Below, in pieces: positions 26,547 to 34,893 of a DNA stretch of 64,000 nucleotides. The DNA comes from CAVZCK01 sp963798805. Its GTDB lineage: Bacteria; Pseudomonadota; Alphaproteobacteria; Rhizobiales; Rhodomicrobiaceae. The DNA lies in NCBI GenBank assembly GCA_963798805.1, contig CAWCVC010000005.1, positions 1-64,000 on the forward strand. Direction: 5' to 3'. Both the position numbers and the translations under genes were made by a program. The notes beneath the pieces are model-generated. The model searched no databases. It had not been told where the DNA came from and saw nothing but the letters and a program-made list of their open reading frames with translations. Each line of letters begins with the position of its first letter. Positions within the stretch are counted from its first letter, which is position 1.

Positions 26547-26670
26547 GAACCTAATGGCGCATTGCGGCTTCCCGCCCGGCGTCCTCGACTTGGCTGGGGC
26601 AGAGATGGTGTGCCGCAGCGGCCATTGCGAGACCGGCTGATGATCCCGCCCGCGCCCCTGTGGCCGAAAT

Positions 26671-27093
26671 TCAACCGACGATCTCGCTTTCGGAGAAGCA
26701 CATGGCGATCTCCGTCGCCGCGTTTTCGGCGCTGTCCGACCCGTGCACCGAGTTGCGCTCGATATTCTCGGCAAATTCCTTGCGGATGGTGCCAGGGGCG
26801 GCGTTTGCCGGGTTGGTCGCGCCCATCACTTCACGGTTTTTCGCTACCGCATCCTCCCCTTGGAGCACTTGCAGCACGATCGGACCGGAGGTCATGAATG
26901 TGACGAGGTCACCAAAGAACGGCCGCTCCTTATGCACGGCATAGAATTTCTCGGCCTGATCCTTGGTCCAGCGCACCCGCTTCTGCGCCACAACGCGAAG
27001 CCCGGCATCCTCGAGCTTGGCGATGATATGGCCGGTCAGATTACGTTCAGTCGCGTCCGGCTTAATGATCGATAATGTACGTTCAACGACCAT
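26671..27093 (-). CDS. ndk: Nucleoside diphosphate kinase
   Basis: A 140-residue enzyme that equalises NTP pools by phosphate transfer. The start MVVERTLSIIKPDA, KERPFFGDL and GATNPANAAPGTIR are invariant family stretches, and NSVHGSDS carries the phospho-accepting His. AGGAAAC precedes the start. Length is standard. It diverges from the ABC-F gene. Confidence 0.97.
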   Translation of the reverse strand: MVVERTLSIIKPDATERNLTGHIIAKLEDAGLRVVAQKRVRWTKDQAEKFYAVHKERPFFGDLVTFMTSGPIVLQVLQGEDAVAKNREVMGATNPANAAPGTIRKEFAENIERNSVHGSDSAENAATEIAMCFSESEIVG

Positions 27094-27254
27094 GGTGTTT
27101 CCTGGTTGGTGTTGGCCCCTCAACCGGCGCTTATAGCGTTCGCGTCCGGGCGCCGCAAGCCGCGAGCCATACGCAATCCGCCCGCCTTCGTATAAACCCG
27201 GCGGCAAGCGGCAAGGCGGCTTGCAATTTGCGGCGTTTCGTCCAAATTCCGCCC

Positions 27255-29171
27255 ATGCTGCACATCAACGATCTGAGCTATCGCATTGAAGGACGTCTGC
27301 TCTTCGACAAGGCGACGGCTGCGATCCCTGCAGGACACAAGGTCGGCATTGTCGGGCGCAACGGCACGGGCAAGACGACGCTCTTGCGGCTGATCACCGG
27401 GGAGATCGCGCCGGATGACGGCGCCATTTCCTGGCCGAAGGCGGCGCGGATCGGCGGCGTCGCTCAGGAGGCGCCTGGCGGTCCGCAGAGCCTGATCGAA
27501 ACCGTGCTTGCAGCCGACACCGAACGCGCGGCGCTGCTGGCCGAAGCCGAAACCGCGAGCGAGGCCGGCCGGATCGCCGAAATTCAGCTTCGGCTCAATG
27601 ACATCGGTGCGCATTCCGCCCCTGCCCGCGCGGCGCAGATCCTCGCCGGCCTCGGCTTCGATGAAGAGGCTCAAGCCCGCCCTTGCGCCGAATATTCCGG
27701 CGGCTGGAGGATGCGTGTGGCGCTCGCCTCCGTGCTGTTTACGGCGCCCGACATTCTCCTGCTCGACGAGCCGACCAACTTTCTCGATCTCGAAGGCACG
27801 CTCTGGCTCGAGAGCTTTCTCGCAGGCTATCCCTACACCGTCCTGATCGTCAGCCACGACCGCGACCTCCTCAACAAATCCGTTGGGTCGATCCTGCATC
27901 TATCGGACGGGAAGCTGACGCTCTACGCCGGCGCCTATGATGTCTTCGAGGAGACGCGCCGCGAGCGCCAGCGCCTCCAGCTCAAGCTGAAGAAGAAGCA
28001 GGACGATGCGCGCCGGCATATGGAGGCTTTCGTCGAGCGCTTCCGCGCCAAGGCCACCAAGGCGCGCCAGGCGCAAAGCCGCCTCAAGGCCCTCGCCAGA
28101 ATGCAGCCGATCGCCGCCGAGATCGAGAGCGAGGTCGTACCGTTCCGTTTCCCCAATCCCGAGACGCGGCTCGGCAATCCGCTCATCCGCCTCGAAGCCG
28201 CCTCGGTCGGATATGCCGCCGACATGCCCGTTCTGCGCGGCCTCAATCTGCGTCTCGACACTGACGACCGCATCGGCCTTCTCGGCGCCAACGGCAACGG
28301 CAAATCTACCCTCGCCAAGCTCTTGAGCGGCAAGCTCGCCGCTCTCGACGGCCATCGCCGCGCCTCGAAAAAGATGACCGTGGGCTATTTCGCCCAGCAC
28401 CAGCTCGACGAGCTCAACCCGCAGAAGTCGGCCTATGATCATATCTGCGAGCTGATGCCGGACGCGACGGAAGCTCAGAAGCGCGCGCGGATCGCTGCGG
28501 CAGGCTTCGGCGCGGACAAGGCCGACACGCCGGCCACCAATCTCTCCGGCGGCGAGAAGGCTCGCCTGCTCTTCACCCTCGCCGCCTTTCACGGCCCGCA
28601 TCTTCTGATCTTGGACGAGCCGACCAACCATCTCGATGTGGACAGCCGCGAAGCCCTCATTCACGCGCTCAATGACTATGAGGGCGCGGTGATCCTCATC
28701 AGCCATGACCGGCATCTGATCGAAGCGACCGCTGACCGGCTGTGGCTGGTGAGAGGCGGCAGGGTTGCGCCGTATGACGGCGATCTGGAGAGCTATAATG
28801 CCGAGCTCATCGCCCGCTCGCGTGAAGAGAAGCGCGGGAATTCCCTGACTGCAAAAAGCCAAGCCGCAACTCGCAGCCGTCAGGATGAGCGGCGGGCAGC
28901 CGCAAATGCCCGCACCGAACTCGCCCCCCTAAGAAAGCGCATCGAAGCCTATGAGCGCGAAATTAACGAGATCACGCAAAAAATTGCCAGGCTCGATCAT
29001 GCCTTGGCCCAACATGGTCTTTATGAAGAAACTCCGGAACGGGCCTTGAAACTCATGAAGGATCGCGGCGCGCTGGCGAAAAGTTTGAGCGAGACCGAAA
29101 TGCTCTGGCTCGAAGCGTCCGAGAATTATGAAGAGGCCCGCCAGGCGCAGCAAAGCGCCGGCACGGCTTAG
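27255..29171 (+). CDS. ABC-F family ATPase (Uup/YheS-like)
   Basis: A 638-residue soluble protein with two ABC domains and no membrane segment. First Walker A GRNGTGKTTL, signature YSGGWRMR, Walker B LLLDEPTNFLD; second GANGNGKSTL, LSGGEKAR, LILDEPTNHLD. A charged linker (QLKLKKKQDDARRHMEAF) lies between, and a coiled-coil C-terminal tail (ELAPLRKRIEAYEREINEIT) follows. ABC-F proteins act on ribosomes, relieving stalls or resisting antibiotics; which role applies is not clear from sequence. I begin at MLHINDLSYR. Confidence 0.93.
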   Translation: MLHINDLSYRIEGRLLFDKATAAIPAGHKVGIVGRNGTGKTTLLRLITGEIAPDDGAISWPKAARIGGVAQEAPGGPQSLIETVLAADTERAALLAEAETASEAGRIAEIQLRLNDIGAHSAPARAAQILAGLGFDEEAQARPCAEYSGGWRMRVALASVLFTAPDILLLDEPTNFLDLEGTLWLESFLAGYPYTVLIVSHDRDLLNKSVGSILHLSDGKLTLYAGAYDVFEETRRERQRLQLKLKKKQDDARRHMEAFVERFRAKATKARQAQSRLKALARMQPIAAEIESEVVPFRFPNPETRLGNPLIRLEAASVGYAADMPVLRGLNLRLDTDDRIGLLGANGNGKSTLAKLLSGKLAALDGHRRASKKMTVGYFAQHQLDELNPQKSAYDHICELMPDATEAQKRARIAAAGFGADKADTPATNLSGGEKARLLFTLAAFHGPHLLILDEPTNHLDVDSREALIHALNDYEGAVILISHDRHLIEATADRLWLVRGGRVAPYDGDLESYNAELIARSREEKRGNSLTAKSQAATRSRQDERRAAANARTELAPLRKRIEAYEREINEITQKIARLDHALAQHGLYEETPERALKLMKDRGALAKSLSETEMLWLEASENYEEARQAQQSAGTA

Positions 29172-29181
29172 GGGGTTGCTT

Positions 29182-29466
29182 ATGCCGAATGTGGTTGCAA
29201 TGCCGTTTGGCTTGCTTCTCGTGCTTTTCGTTTTTTCGGGACTTGTTGCCGGCCGCGCCGATCCGGCGTTCGGGGCCGATATGCAGGAGTCTCCGGCAGC
29301 AAAGCTCAGAATGTCGCAGGATTCGAGCCGCGGCTGCACCGAACGCTGCATGTCGCAATGCCGCGCCGCCCTGTCAGCCTGTTCGAGCGGTGGCGCCAAG
29401 GATACCTGCCGTGCGGAGTTTCAGATCTGCGCAAGGCGCTGCGTGGTCTCCTGCGGTTCCCGATAG
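29182..29466 (+). CDS. Small exported cysteine-rich protein
   Basis: A 94-residue protein 10 bp after the ABC-F stop, with AGGGG before the Met. A hydrophobic signal (PFGLLLVLFVFSGLVAG) is followed by a mature region of about 60 residues holding eight cysteines in regular spacing (GCTERCMSQCRAALSAC, later TCRAEFQICARRCVVSC). The pattern suggests a disulfide-bonded helical hairpin in the periplasm. I do not recognise the family. Confidence 0.65.
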   Translation: MPNVVAMPFGLLLVLFVFSGLVAGRADPAFGADMQESPAAKLRMSQDSSRGCTERCMSQCRAALSACSSGGAKDTCRAEFQICARRCVVSCGSR

Positions 29467-29502
29467 ATCGGCTCGCACGGGCCGCGCGGTCGCAAGGCCG
29501 GC

Positions 29503-30360
29503 CTATCCCTCGCCGCTCCAGGCTGCCGCTATGTAGTTCGGCAGGATGAAAGCGGAGCTGTGGACCTCCGGATTGTAATAGCGCGTCGCGATCCCGCTGG
29601 CCGCATAGCGCTTCGCCAGAGTGGCTTTCGATACGGCTCTTACCTTGGGATCGTTGCCGGCCCACGCCAGAGCAAATGGACCGCCGAAATAGGTCGGCTG
29701 ACAGCAGAGGAAGCACGCGGCGTCGGTATAGAGCTTGCGCAAGATCTGGCCGCTCTCGGCCAGATGCTCCGGATAGAGAAACGGAAGGCCGTTCTGGCCG
29801 ATGAAAACGCTGCGCGGCGCCAGGCTCTTGCGGCAAGCGCTGAAGAAGTCCTCCGTAAACAGCACTTTGGCGGGGCCGATCGGCTCGGTGGAATCGACAA
29901 TGATCGCATCGAACCGCCGATTGGTTTCCTTCACAAACTTGATGCCGTCGCCGATCATCAATTCGAGCCGCGGATCGTCGAACGCTCCCTGCGAGATGCC
30001 CGGCAGATATTTCCGCGACATCTCGATGACGGCGCCGTCAATCTCGCAATGCACGACGCGTTTGACGCTGCGGTGCCTCAGAACCTCGCGCAGCACGCCG
30101 CCGTCACCGCCGCCTATAATGAGAACCGTCTCCGCATTGCCGAGACTGAAAAGCGGCACATGCACCATCATTTCGTGATAGATGAACTCGTCCCGCTCGG
30201 TGAGCTGGATGACACCGTCGAGCATCATCACCCGTCCGAAGGTCTTGTTTTCGAAGATGATGAGATCCTGAAAGCCTGTGTGGCCTTCGTAAAGAACGGC
30301 ATCGGCCTCCAGGGCGCAGCGGAAGTGAGGGTTGAACGTCTCCTCGACCCAGCGTTGCAT
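29503..30360 (-). CDS. speE: Spermidine synthase
   Basis: A 285-residue aminopropyltransferase moving the propylamine of decarboxylated SAM onto putrescine. Motifs: VMMLDGVIQLTERDEFIYHE, the SAM-binding IIGGGDGGVLREVLRH, IDGAVIEMSRKYLP and IIVDSTEPIGPA. AGGAG precedes the start. It follows speD by 107 bp on the same strand, so the pair makes spermidine from SAM and putrescine. Confidence 0.95.
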   Translation of the reverse strand: MQRWVEETFNPHFRCALEADAVLYEGHTGFQDLIIFENKTFGRVMMLDGVIQLTERDEFIYHEMMVHVPLFSLGNAETVLIIGGGDGGVLREVLRHRSVKRVVHCEIDGAVIEMSRKYLPGISQGAFDDPRLELMIGDGIKFVKETNRRFDAIIVDSTEPIGPAKVLFTEDFFSACRKSLAPRSVFIGQNGLPFLYPEHLAESGQILRKLYTDAACFLCCQPTYFGGPFALAWAGNDPKVRAVSKATLAKRYAASGIATRYYNPEVHSSAFILPNYIAAAWSGEG

Positions 30361-30467
30361 CTCCGGGCTCCTTCAGGTTGGAAAGGGCGTGAAAAAGGCG
30401 TGCCCGACGCGAATGGCCGGGCACGGGGTACCTTTAGCGAGCGAAGCCTCCGGTCGGAGGGCGTTCC

Positions 30468-30971
30468 TCAAGCGGCGATCGCAATGCTTTCACCGCGCAT
30501 ATGCTCCTGCACGATCAACTCGGTCGGCTGGAACGCCTCGCGAATGACATCCAGGGCAAGATGCGGTTTGGCTTCGCCGCACATGAAGATGTCCAGAGCG
30601 GCATAACCATATTCGGGCCAGCTGTGAATGCTGATATGAGATTCAGCAAGCACGGCGACGCCCGAGACGCCCCCATTGGGAGTGAAATGATGCATGTGAA
30701 TGTGCAGGAGCGTGGCGCCTGCGACTTCTATGCATTTCCTGAAGGTATTCTCGATATGCTCGAGGTCGTCGAGACGACGACCGTTCTTCACATCGATAAT
30801 CAGGTGCGTGCCGGCATAAGTCCTGCCGTCACGCACACAGAAGTAGTCTTTCCTGTCGTGCTGCTGCGCCACGCTTGGGCCGCAGACGGAATGCTTTTCT
30901 TCCGTTTGGGCGGTGCTTGAACCTAAATCCAAGTCCATCCCCAATTGGAAGAGGGCGACATCATAAGCCAT
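30468..30971 (-). CDS. speD: S-adenosylmethionine decarboxylase proenzyme
   Basis: A 167-residue pyruvoyl enzyme. The autocleavage site is clear in LAESHISIHSWPE: the chain breaks before the Ser of ESH, which becomes the pyruvoyl cofactor. HMHHFTPNGGVSG matches the bacterial class. An N-terminal extension of about 40 residues is typical of alphaproteobacteria. GGAGG lies upstream of the Met at 30971. It supplies decarboxylated SAM to SpeE downstream. Confidence 0.94.
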   Translation of the reverse strand: MAYDVALFQLGMDLDLGSSTAQTEEKHSVCGPSVAQQHDRKDYFCVRDGRTYAGTHLIIDVKNGRRLDDLEHIENTFRKCIEVAGATLLHIHMHHFTPNGGVSGVAVLAESHISIHSWPEYGYAALDIFMCGEAKPHLALDVIREAFQPTELIVQEHMRGESIAIAA

Positions 30972-31342
30972 ATGGCGTCCTCCCCAACCAGTAGATGACC
31001 AGACGAAGCCGGCGGCATGGCGCTACATAACCACCGGCTTACAAGGGGGGGCATATGCACGCTGTGGCCCCTGGTTTCAAGAGAAATTTGTGCCATAGAA
31101 CAAGAATTTCATATGTTGGCGACATCTGGGCGCGAATGATAAGGAGGATCGCTCATGTTAGAGTTGCCAGAGTGCTGACCATCCTCCGAACAAATGCGTA
31201 TGGCCGGCCGCTCTCCGTGGGCGATGCGATCGACGGACGCGCGCGCCGGATCGGCTCACGGCCCTCAGCGCGCTAAAGCCCGCCACGATCCTCGGCTAAC
31301 CAAGGCAACAAGACAGCTTCGTCCCATCCTGGCCGGCGGCGC
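30972..31342. other. Intergenic region upstream of speD
   Basis: About 370 bases with no supported gene. AAGCCGG (31006-31012) and CCGGCTT (31034-31040) could pair in the speD leader, but I do not see a named riboswitch. The rest may be eroded sequence linked to the transporter remnant downstream. Confidence 0.35.
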
Positions 31343-31567
31343 ATGCTGGAGACCAAAGTGCAGGACACGATCCCCGGAGCAGACCGGCAGCCAGTCCATA
31401 ACGTCGGGACGCTCAATCCGGTGGCGATCTTCATCTCCATCGTGCTGTGGGGCTGGATGTGGGGTATGGCGGGCGCGCTTCTTGCCGTTCCGCTTCTCGC
31501 AAGCTTCAAGATCGTGGCCGAACGGGTTCGCACGCTTCGCCCGGCAGCAGAGTTCTTGAGCCCTTGA
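31343..31567 (+). pseudogene. C-terminal remnant of an AI-2E/PerM-family transporter
   Basis: The 74-residue frame matches only the end of AI-2E (PerM) permeases: LNPVAIFISIVLWGWMWGMA then GALLAVPLLASFKIVAE and LRPAAEFL. Full family members are about 350 residues with several helices before this point, and no matching sequence lies upstream. It is therefore a 5'-truncated relic, not a working transporter. Confidence 0.75.
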
Positions 31568-31668
31568 CGGGCACGGTTAAGCGATCGCCTGCGGAAACCA
31601 CCGGCGGGCTTCGCCGTTCTACCAGCGCCGCCTATAACGGATTCAATGATCGGACCCACCACCCCATC

Positions 31669-32574
31669 ATGCGCTTTCATGCCATCATCAATCGCCGCGC
31701 CGGCACCGTGATCGGCATGGGCGCCGAGCAGTTCGAGAAAAAGCTGGGCGATGCCTTTGCGAAGGCGGGGCACAGCATCCGCATCGAGACGGTCGAACCG
31801 CACGATATTGCCGAACGGCTGCGGAGCGCGGCAGAGACGGACTGCGGCGCCATCATCGTCGGCGGCGGCGATGGATCCGTCAATGCGGCGGCAATCGCTC
31901 TGCTCGGCCGGAACAAGGCGCTCGGCATTCTGCCGCTCGGCACTCTGAACCGGCTGACGCGCGACCTCGGTCTGCCGCTCGATATCGACGCTGCGATCGA
32001 AGGGCTCCTCACCGCCGAGCCGCACAAGATCGATGTCGGTGAGGTGAACGGCCGGATCTTCCTTTGCAACTCCTTCATCGGCCTGCCGCCGATGGTGACG
32101 GAGAGGCGCCAGCGCCTGCGCGGGAGTTCGCTTGCCGAGCGGCTCCGAGGCTATCTGAGACTGCCGGGTGAGATCGCGCGCTCCGCACGCAGGGTCGCCC
32201 TGCGGATCGACGATAGGGATGTGCCGCGCATCCACCGGGCACTCACCGTAGTCATATCCAACAATCCTTATCTCGAGGAGCTCAATCTTCCGCCCAAGAG
32301 AGGCCCGCTCGATACCGGGCGGCTCGGCCTTTACATCTCGAAACACCGGACCGCCGCTCAGACCGTCTGGCTCTTCCTGCGCGCCTCGCTCGGCCTGTGG
32401 AGCGGGGATCCGAAATTCGAGAGCCATGCCGTCGAAAGGCTGACGATCGAATCCAAGGCGAAGCGGCTCCGCGTCTCGAACGACGGCGAGGTGCTCTGGC
32501 TCGAAACGCCGCTCAATTACAGCATCCGCCCGCAGGCGCTCACCGTCCTGAAGCCTAAGGCGGCCGGGACATGA
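31669..32574 (+). CDS. Diacylglycerol kinase family protein
   Basis: A 301-residue lipid-kinase-like protein. The catalytic domain motif is IIVGGGDGSVNAAA followed by LGILPLGTLNRLTRDLG, the DAGK/NAD-kinase fold nucleotide site, and a C-terminal beta domain closes the protein. Members phosphorylate diacylglycerol or related lipids with ATP. The Met at 31669 starts the domain directly. The stop overlaps the next start by 4 bp (ATGA), so the phosphoesterase is translationally coupled. Confidence 0.88.
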   Translation: MRFHAIINRRAGTVIGMGAEQFEKKLGDAFAKAGHSIRIETVEPHDIAERLRSAAETDCGAIIVGGGDGSVNAAAIALLGRNKALGILPLGTLNRLTRDLGLPLDIDAAIEGLLTAEPHKIDVGEVNGRIFLCNSFIGLPPMVTERRQRLRGSSLAERLRGYLRLPGEIARSARRVALRIDDRDVPRIHRALTVVISNNPYLEELNLPPKRGPLDTGRLGLYISKHRTAAQTVWLFLRASLGLWSGDPKFESHAVERLTIESKAKRLRVSNDGEVLWLETPLNYSIRPQALTVLKPKAAGT

Positions 32575-33374
32575 CGCAGATCGCCCTGCTCGCGGATCTG
32601 CATTTCGGATCAGTTCCCGAAGGACTGGCCGAACAGCTTCATGCCGATCTGGAGCGGCTCGGCCCGGACCTGATCGTGATCGCAGGCGACATGACGCTGC
32701 GGTCGAAACGGCGCGAATTCCGTCAGGCAAGGGCGTGGCTCGAAACGCTGCGGGTTCCGCTGCTGTTGCTGCCGGGCAATCACGACCTGCCGGTCTGGAA
32801 TCTCGTCGAACGCTTCACCATGCCGTTTGCGCGCTATACGCACAGTGTCGGGCGCCCCTTGATGCCGGTGTTCGAGGATGAGAGCGTCTTTGTTGTCGGG
32901 CTGAACACGACGGCGAGTTGGCAGCCGAACTTCAGATGGCAGGAAGGCACGGCGAGACGGCGCGATATCGAGGCGGCCAGGCGCCTGCTTGCGGAGGCTC
33001 CGCTCAATAAAACACTGATGGTCGCGACCCACCACCCACTCGCCCCCGTCGAGGGGTTCCCACGCGTGAGGCCGGCGCGCCGGGCCATGCGCGTGCTGGA
33101 AATGCTCAACGCCATGGGGGTCGAGATGGTGATGTCGGGTCACATCCATCAGGCTTTTGCGATCGAGTTGCAGCAGTCGCCGGGGTGTCTGGTCGCAGTC
33201 GGCGCACCGACGGCGCTTTCGTGGCGGATGCGCGGCGAGCCGAACGGATTTTGGTGCATCGATGTGCTGCCCGACCGCTTCAAGCTGACGTTGCACAGCT
33301 TCAACGGCACCGCCTTCACGGCGAGCCGGGAGCCACTCGTCTTCCACCGTGCGCATCGTGGCCGTGGCCATTGA
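32571..33374 (+). CDS. Calcineurin-like metallophosphoesterase
   Basis: A 267-residue enzyme with the full metal-binding set: LADLHFG, IAGDMT, LLPGNHD, ATHHP and MSGHIHQ. Two metal ions would activate water for phosphoester hydrolysis. It overlaps the upstream lipid kinase by 4 bp, suggesting phospholipid or headgroup phosphate turnover, but nucleotide substrates are equally possible. Confidence 0.88.
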   Translation: MTQIALLADLHFGSVPEGLAEQLHADLERLGPDLIVIAGDMTLRSKRREFRQARAWLETLRVPLLLLPGNHDLPVWNLVERFTMPFARYTHSVGRPLMPVFEDESVFVVGLNTTASWQPNFRWQEGTARRRDIEAARRLLAEAPLNKTLMVATHHPLAPVEGFPRVRPARRAMRVLEMLNAMGVEMVMSGHIHQAFAIELQQSPGCLVAVGAPTALSWRMRGEPNGFWCIDVLPDRFKLTLHSFNGTAFTASREPLVFHRAHRGRGH

Positions 33375-33411
33375 AACGGCGAAGGCTAGCGGGCATCGTC
33401 TGCAACAGGAA

Positions 33412-34473
33412 TCAGGCAGATTTTTTCGGATCGAAGGCGACTGTGGCGCGGGTGCCCTTGCCGTCGCAGTCGTAACGAAGCTCGCCGCCGAGCTTCTGGA
33501 CCATCGCATTGACGATGGTCGTTCCCAGGCCCCCCTTGGCAATGGCTCCGTTCGCAAGGCCGATGCCGTCGTCCTCGACGCTGATGAGGCTTTGATGGGG
33601 ACGGACGGCGCGCAGCTTGACCCGAACAGGCCCGGTTCCGTTCGGATAAGCGTGCTTGCGGGCATTGAGCACAAGCTCGGTCAGGATCACGCCGACAGCG
33701 ACCGCGCGGTCCGGCTCGATCTCGACGACATCGGCCTCGAGCGAAACCGAGCCGGCTTTTTGCCCGTCGCCTGCCGCGCTTTCTATATCCTCGACTAGCG
33801 CCTCGATGTAGCGGTGCAGCGAGACCGACTGGACATTCTGGGAGGTGTAGAGGCTGCGATGCACGCGTGCGACCGCCAGCACGCGGTTATGCGCCTCGAT
33901 GAGCGCGTCCCGCACATCGGGCGCCGCCGCGCGGGACTGGAACTGGAGAAGCGACGCGATGAGCTGAAGGCTGTTGCTGACCCGGTGATTGACCTCGCGC
34001 AGCAGCACTGCGCGCTCGGCCGCCAGTGCCTTGTAACGATCGCGCGCCGCCTCGACTTCCAGATCGGCCGCCTTCTTGGCGCGGCGCAAATTGGCCGATT
34101 CGATTCCCGCCTCGATGTCGACGCGCAACAGCGCAAGGAACTCACCGCCGATGTCTTTGATCACATAATCCGTCGCACCGGCTTTCAGAGCGGAGACCGC
34201 GGTCCGGCTGTCCTCTGCGCCGGTCAGATAAATGACCGGGGGCGGGTCCGGCAGCTTCTGGATCTTGCCGAGAACGCTGAGACCATCCTGGTCCGGTAGA
34301 TTGTGGTCGAGAACCACTGCATCGATGCCGTCCTTGGCAACCCTTTTGAGGCCGCTGGCGCCATCGTGGCAGAGCTCGATGCGAAAGCCGTGCCTCTCCA
34401 GATCCTTCTTTACCAGATGGCACAGGGCTTCGTCGTCGTCGACGAACAGGACATGGGTCATCGATTGCTGCAT
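33412..34473 (-). CDS. Receiver-histidine kinase hybrid (REC + HisKA_2 + HATPase)
   Basis: A 353-residue cytoplasmic protein. Residues 1-120 are a receiver domain (VLFVDDDEALC, phospho-Asp in VVLDHNLPDQDG, Lys in YVIKD). A short coiled coil leads to a HisKA_2/HWE-like H-box, REVNHRVSNSLQLIASLL, and an ATPase domain with ILTELVLNARKHAYP and GGLGTTIV. No membrane segment or sensor. Kinases of this type feed PhyR in the general stress response, and PhyR lies 4 kb away, so it is a good candidate for that input. Its ATG immediately follows the previous stop (TGAATG). Confidence 0.9.
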   Translation of the reverse strand: MQQSMTHVLFVDDDEALCHLVKKDLERHGFRIELCHDGASGLKRVAKDGIDAVVLDHNLPDQDGLSVLGKIQKLPDPPPVIYLTGAEDSRTAVSALKAGATDYVIKDIGGEFLALLRVDIEAGIESANLRRAKKAADLEVEAARDRYKALAAERAVLLREVNHRVSNSLQLIASLLQFQSRAAAPDVRDALIEAHNRVLAVARVHRSLYTSQNVQSVSLHRYIEALVEDIESAAGDGQKAGSVSLEADVVEIEPDRAVAVGVILTELVLNARKHAYPNGTGPVRVKLRAVRPHQSLISVEDDGIGLANGAIAKGGLGTTIVNAMVQKLGGELRYDCDGKGTRATVAFDPKKSA

Positions 34474-34893
34474 TCAGGTGGTCTCTGGCACCTCGATTAC
34501 CGAGAAGAATAGACCAAGTTGCCGAATGGCATTAGCGAAATGCTCATATTCAACAGGTTTGGTGATATAGACGCTGCAGCCGAGCTCGTAGCAGCGCTCG
34601 ACCTCGCGGCGGTCGTCCGTTGTCGTCAGGACGATTACAGGCGTGCGCTTCAACGGCTCGCGGTCTTTCAGATACTGCAAAATATCGATGCCCGTCATGT
34701 CGGGCAGGTTAAGATCGAGCAGGATGAGAAGGCTTTTCGGCCTGTCCGCATGCTGAAAATAGGCCAGCGCATCCGCGCCACTGACGAAATGCACGATAGC
34801 GTTCTTGACGCCGGCCCTGGCGATGTTCTTCTCGATGAGGCGGGCGTGCCCCTCATCATCCTCGATCATGACGATCGTCACGGCGTTGTTCAT
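34474..34893 (-). CDS. Single-domain response regulator (Rcp1-like)
   Basis: A 139-residue receiver domain only: acidic pair in VMIEDDEGHA, phospho-Asp in LLDLNLPDMTG, Thr in VLTTTDD, Lys in YITKPV. Rcp1-type regulators typically follow phytochrome-like or CHASE-type kinases and relay phosphate without binding DNA. It overlaps the upstream kinase by 4 bp and abuts the downstream hybrid kinase, so the three form one operon and perhaps one relay. Confidence 0.9.
   Translation of the reverse strand: MNNAVTIVMIEDDEGHARLIEKNIARAGVKNAIVHFVSGADALAYFQHADRPKSLLILLDLNLPDMTGIDILQYLKDREPLKRTPVIVLTTTDDRREVERCYELGCSVYITKPVEYEHFANAIRQLGLFFSVIEVPETT

Noticed and set aside
26547..26670. yybP-ykoY manganese riboswitch before the TerC-type gene
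   Set aside because: YjbE-type genes often have one, but I could not find the conserved core elements in these 124 bases.
31006..31040. Riboswitch or speF-like RNA in the speD leader
   Set aside because: Only a 7-bp stem is visible; no named consensus could be matched.
31055..31276. 73-codon plus-strand frame upstream of the transporter remnant
   Set aside because: No homology features, no clear ribosome-binding site, and composition as in non-coding sequence.
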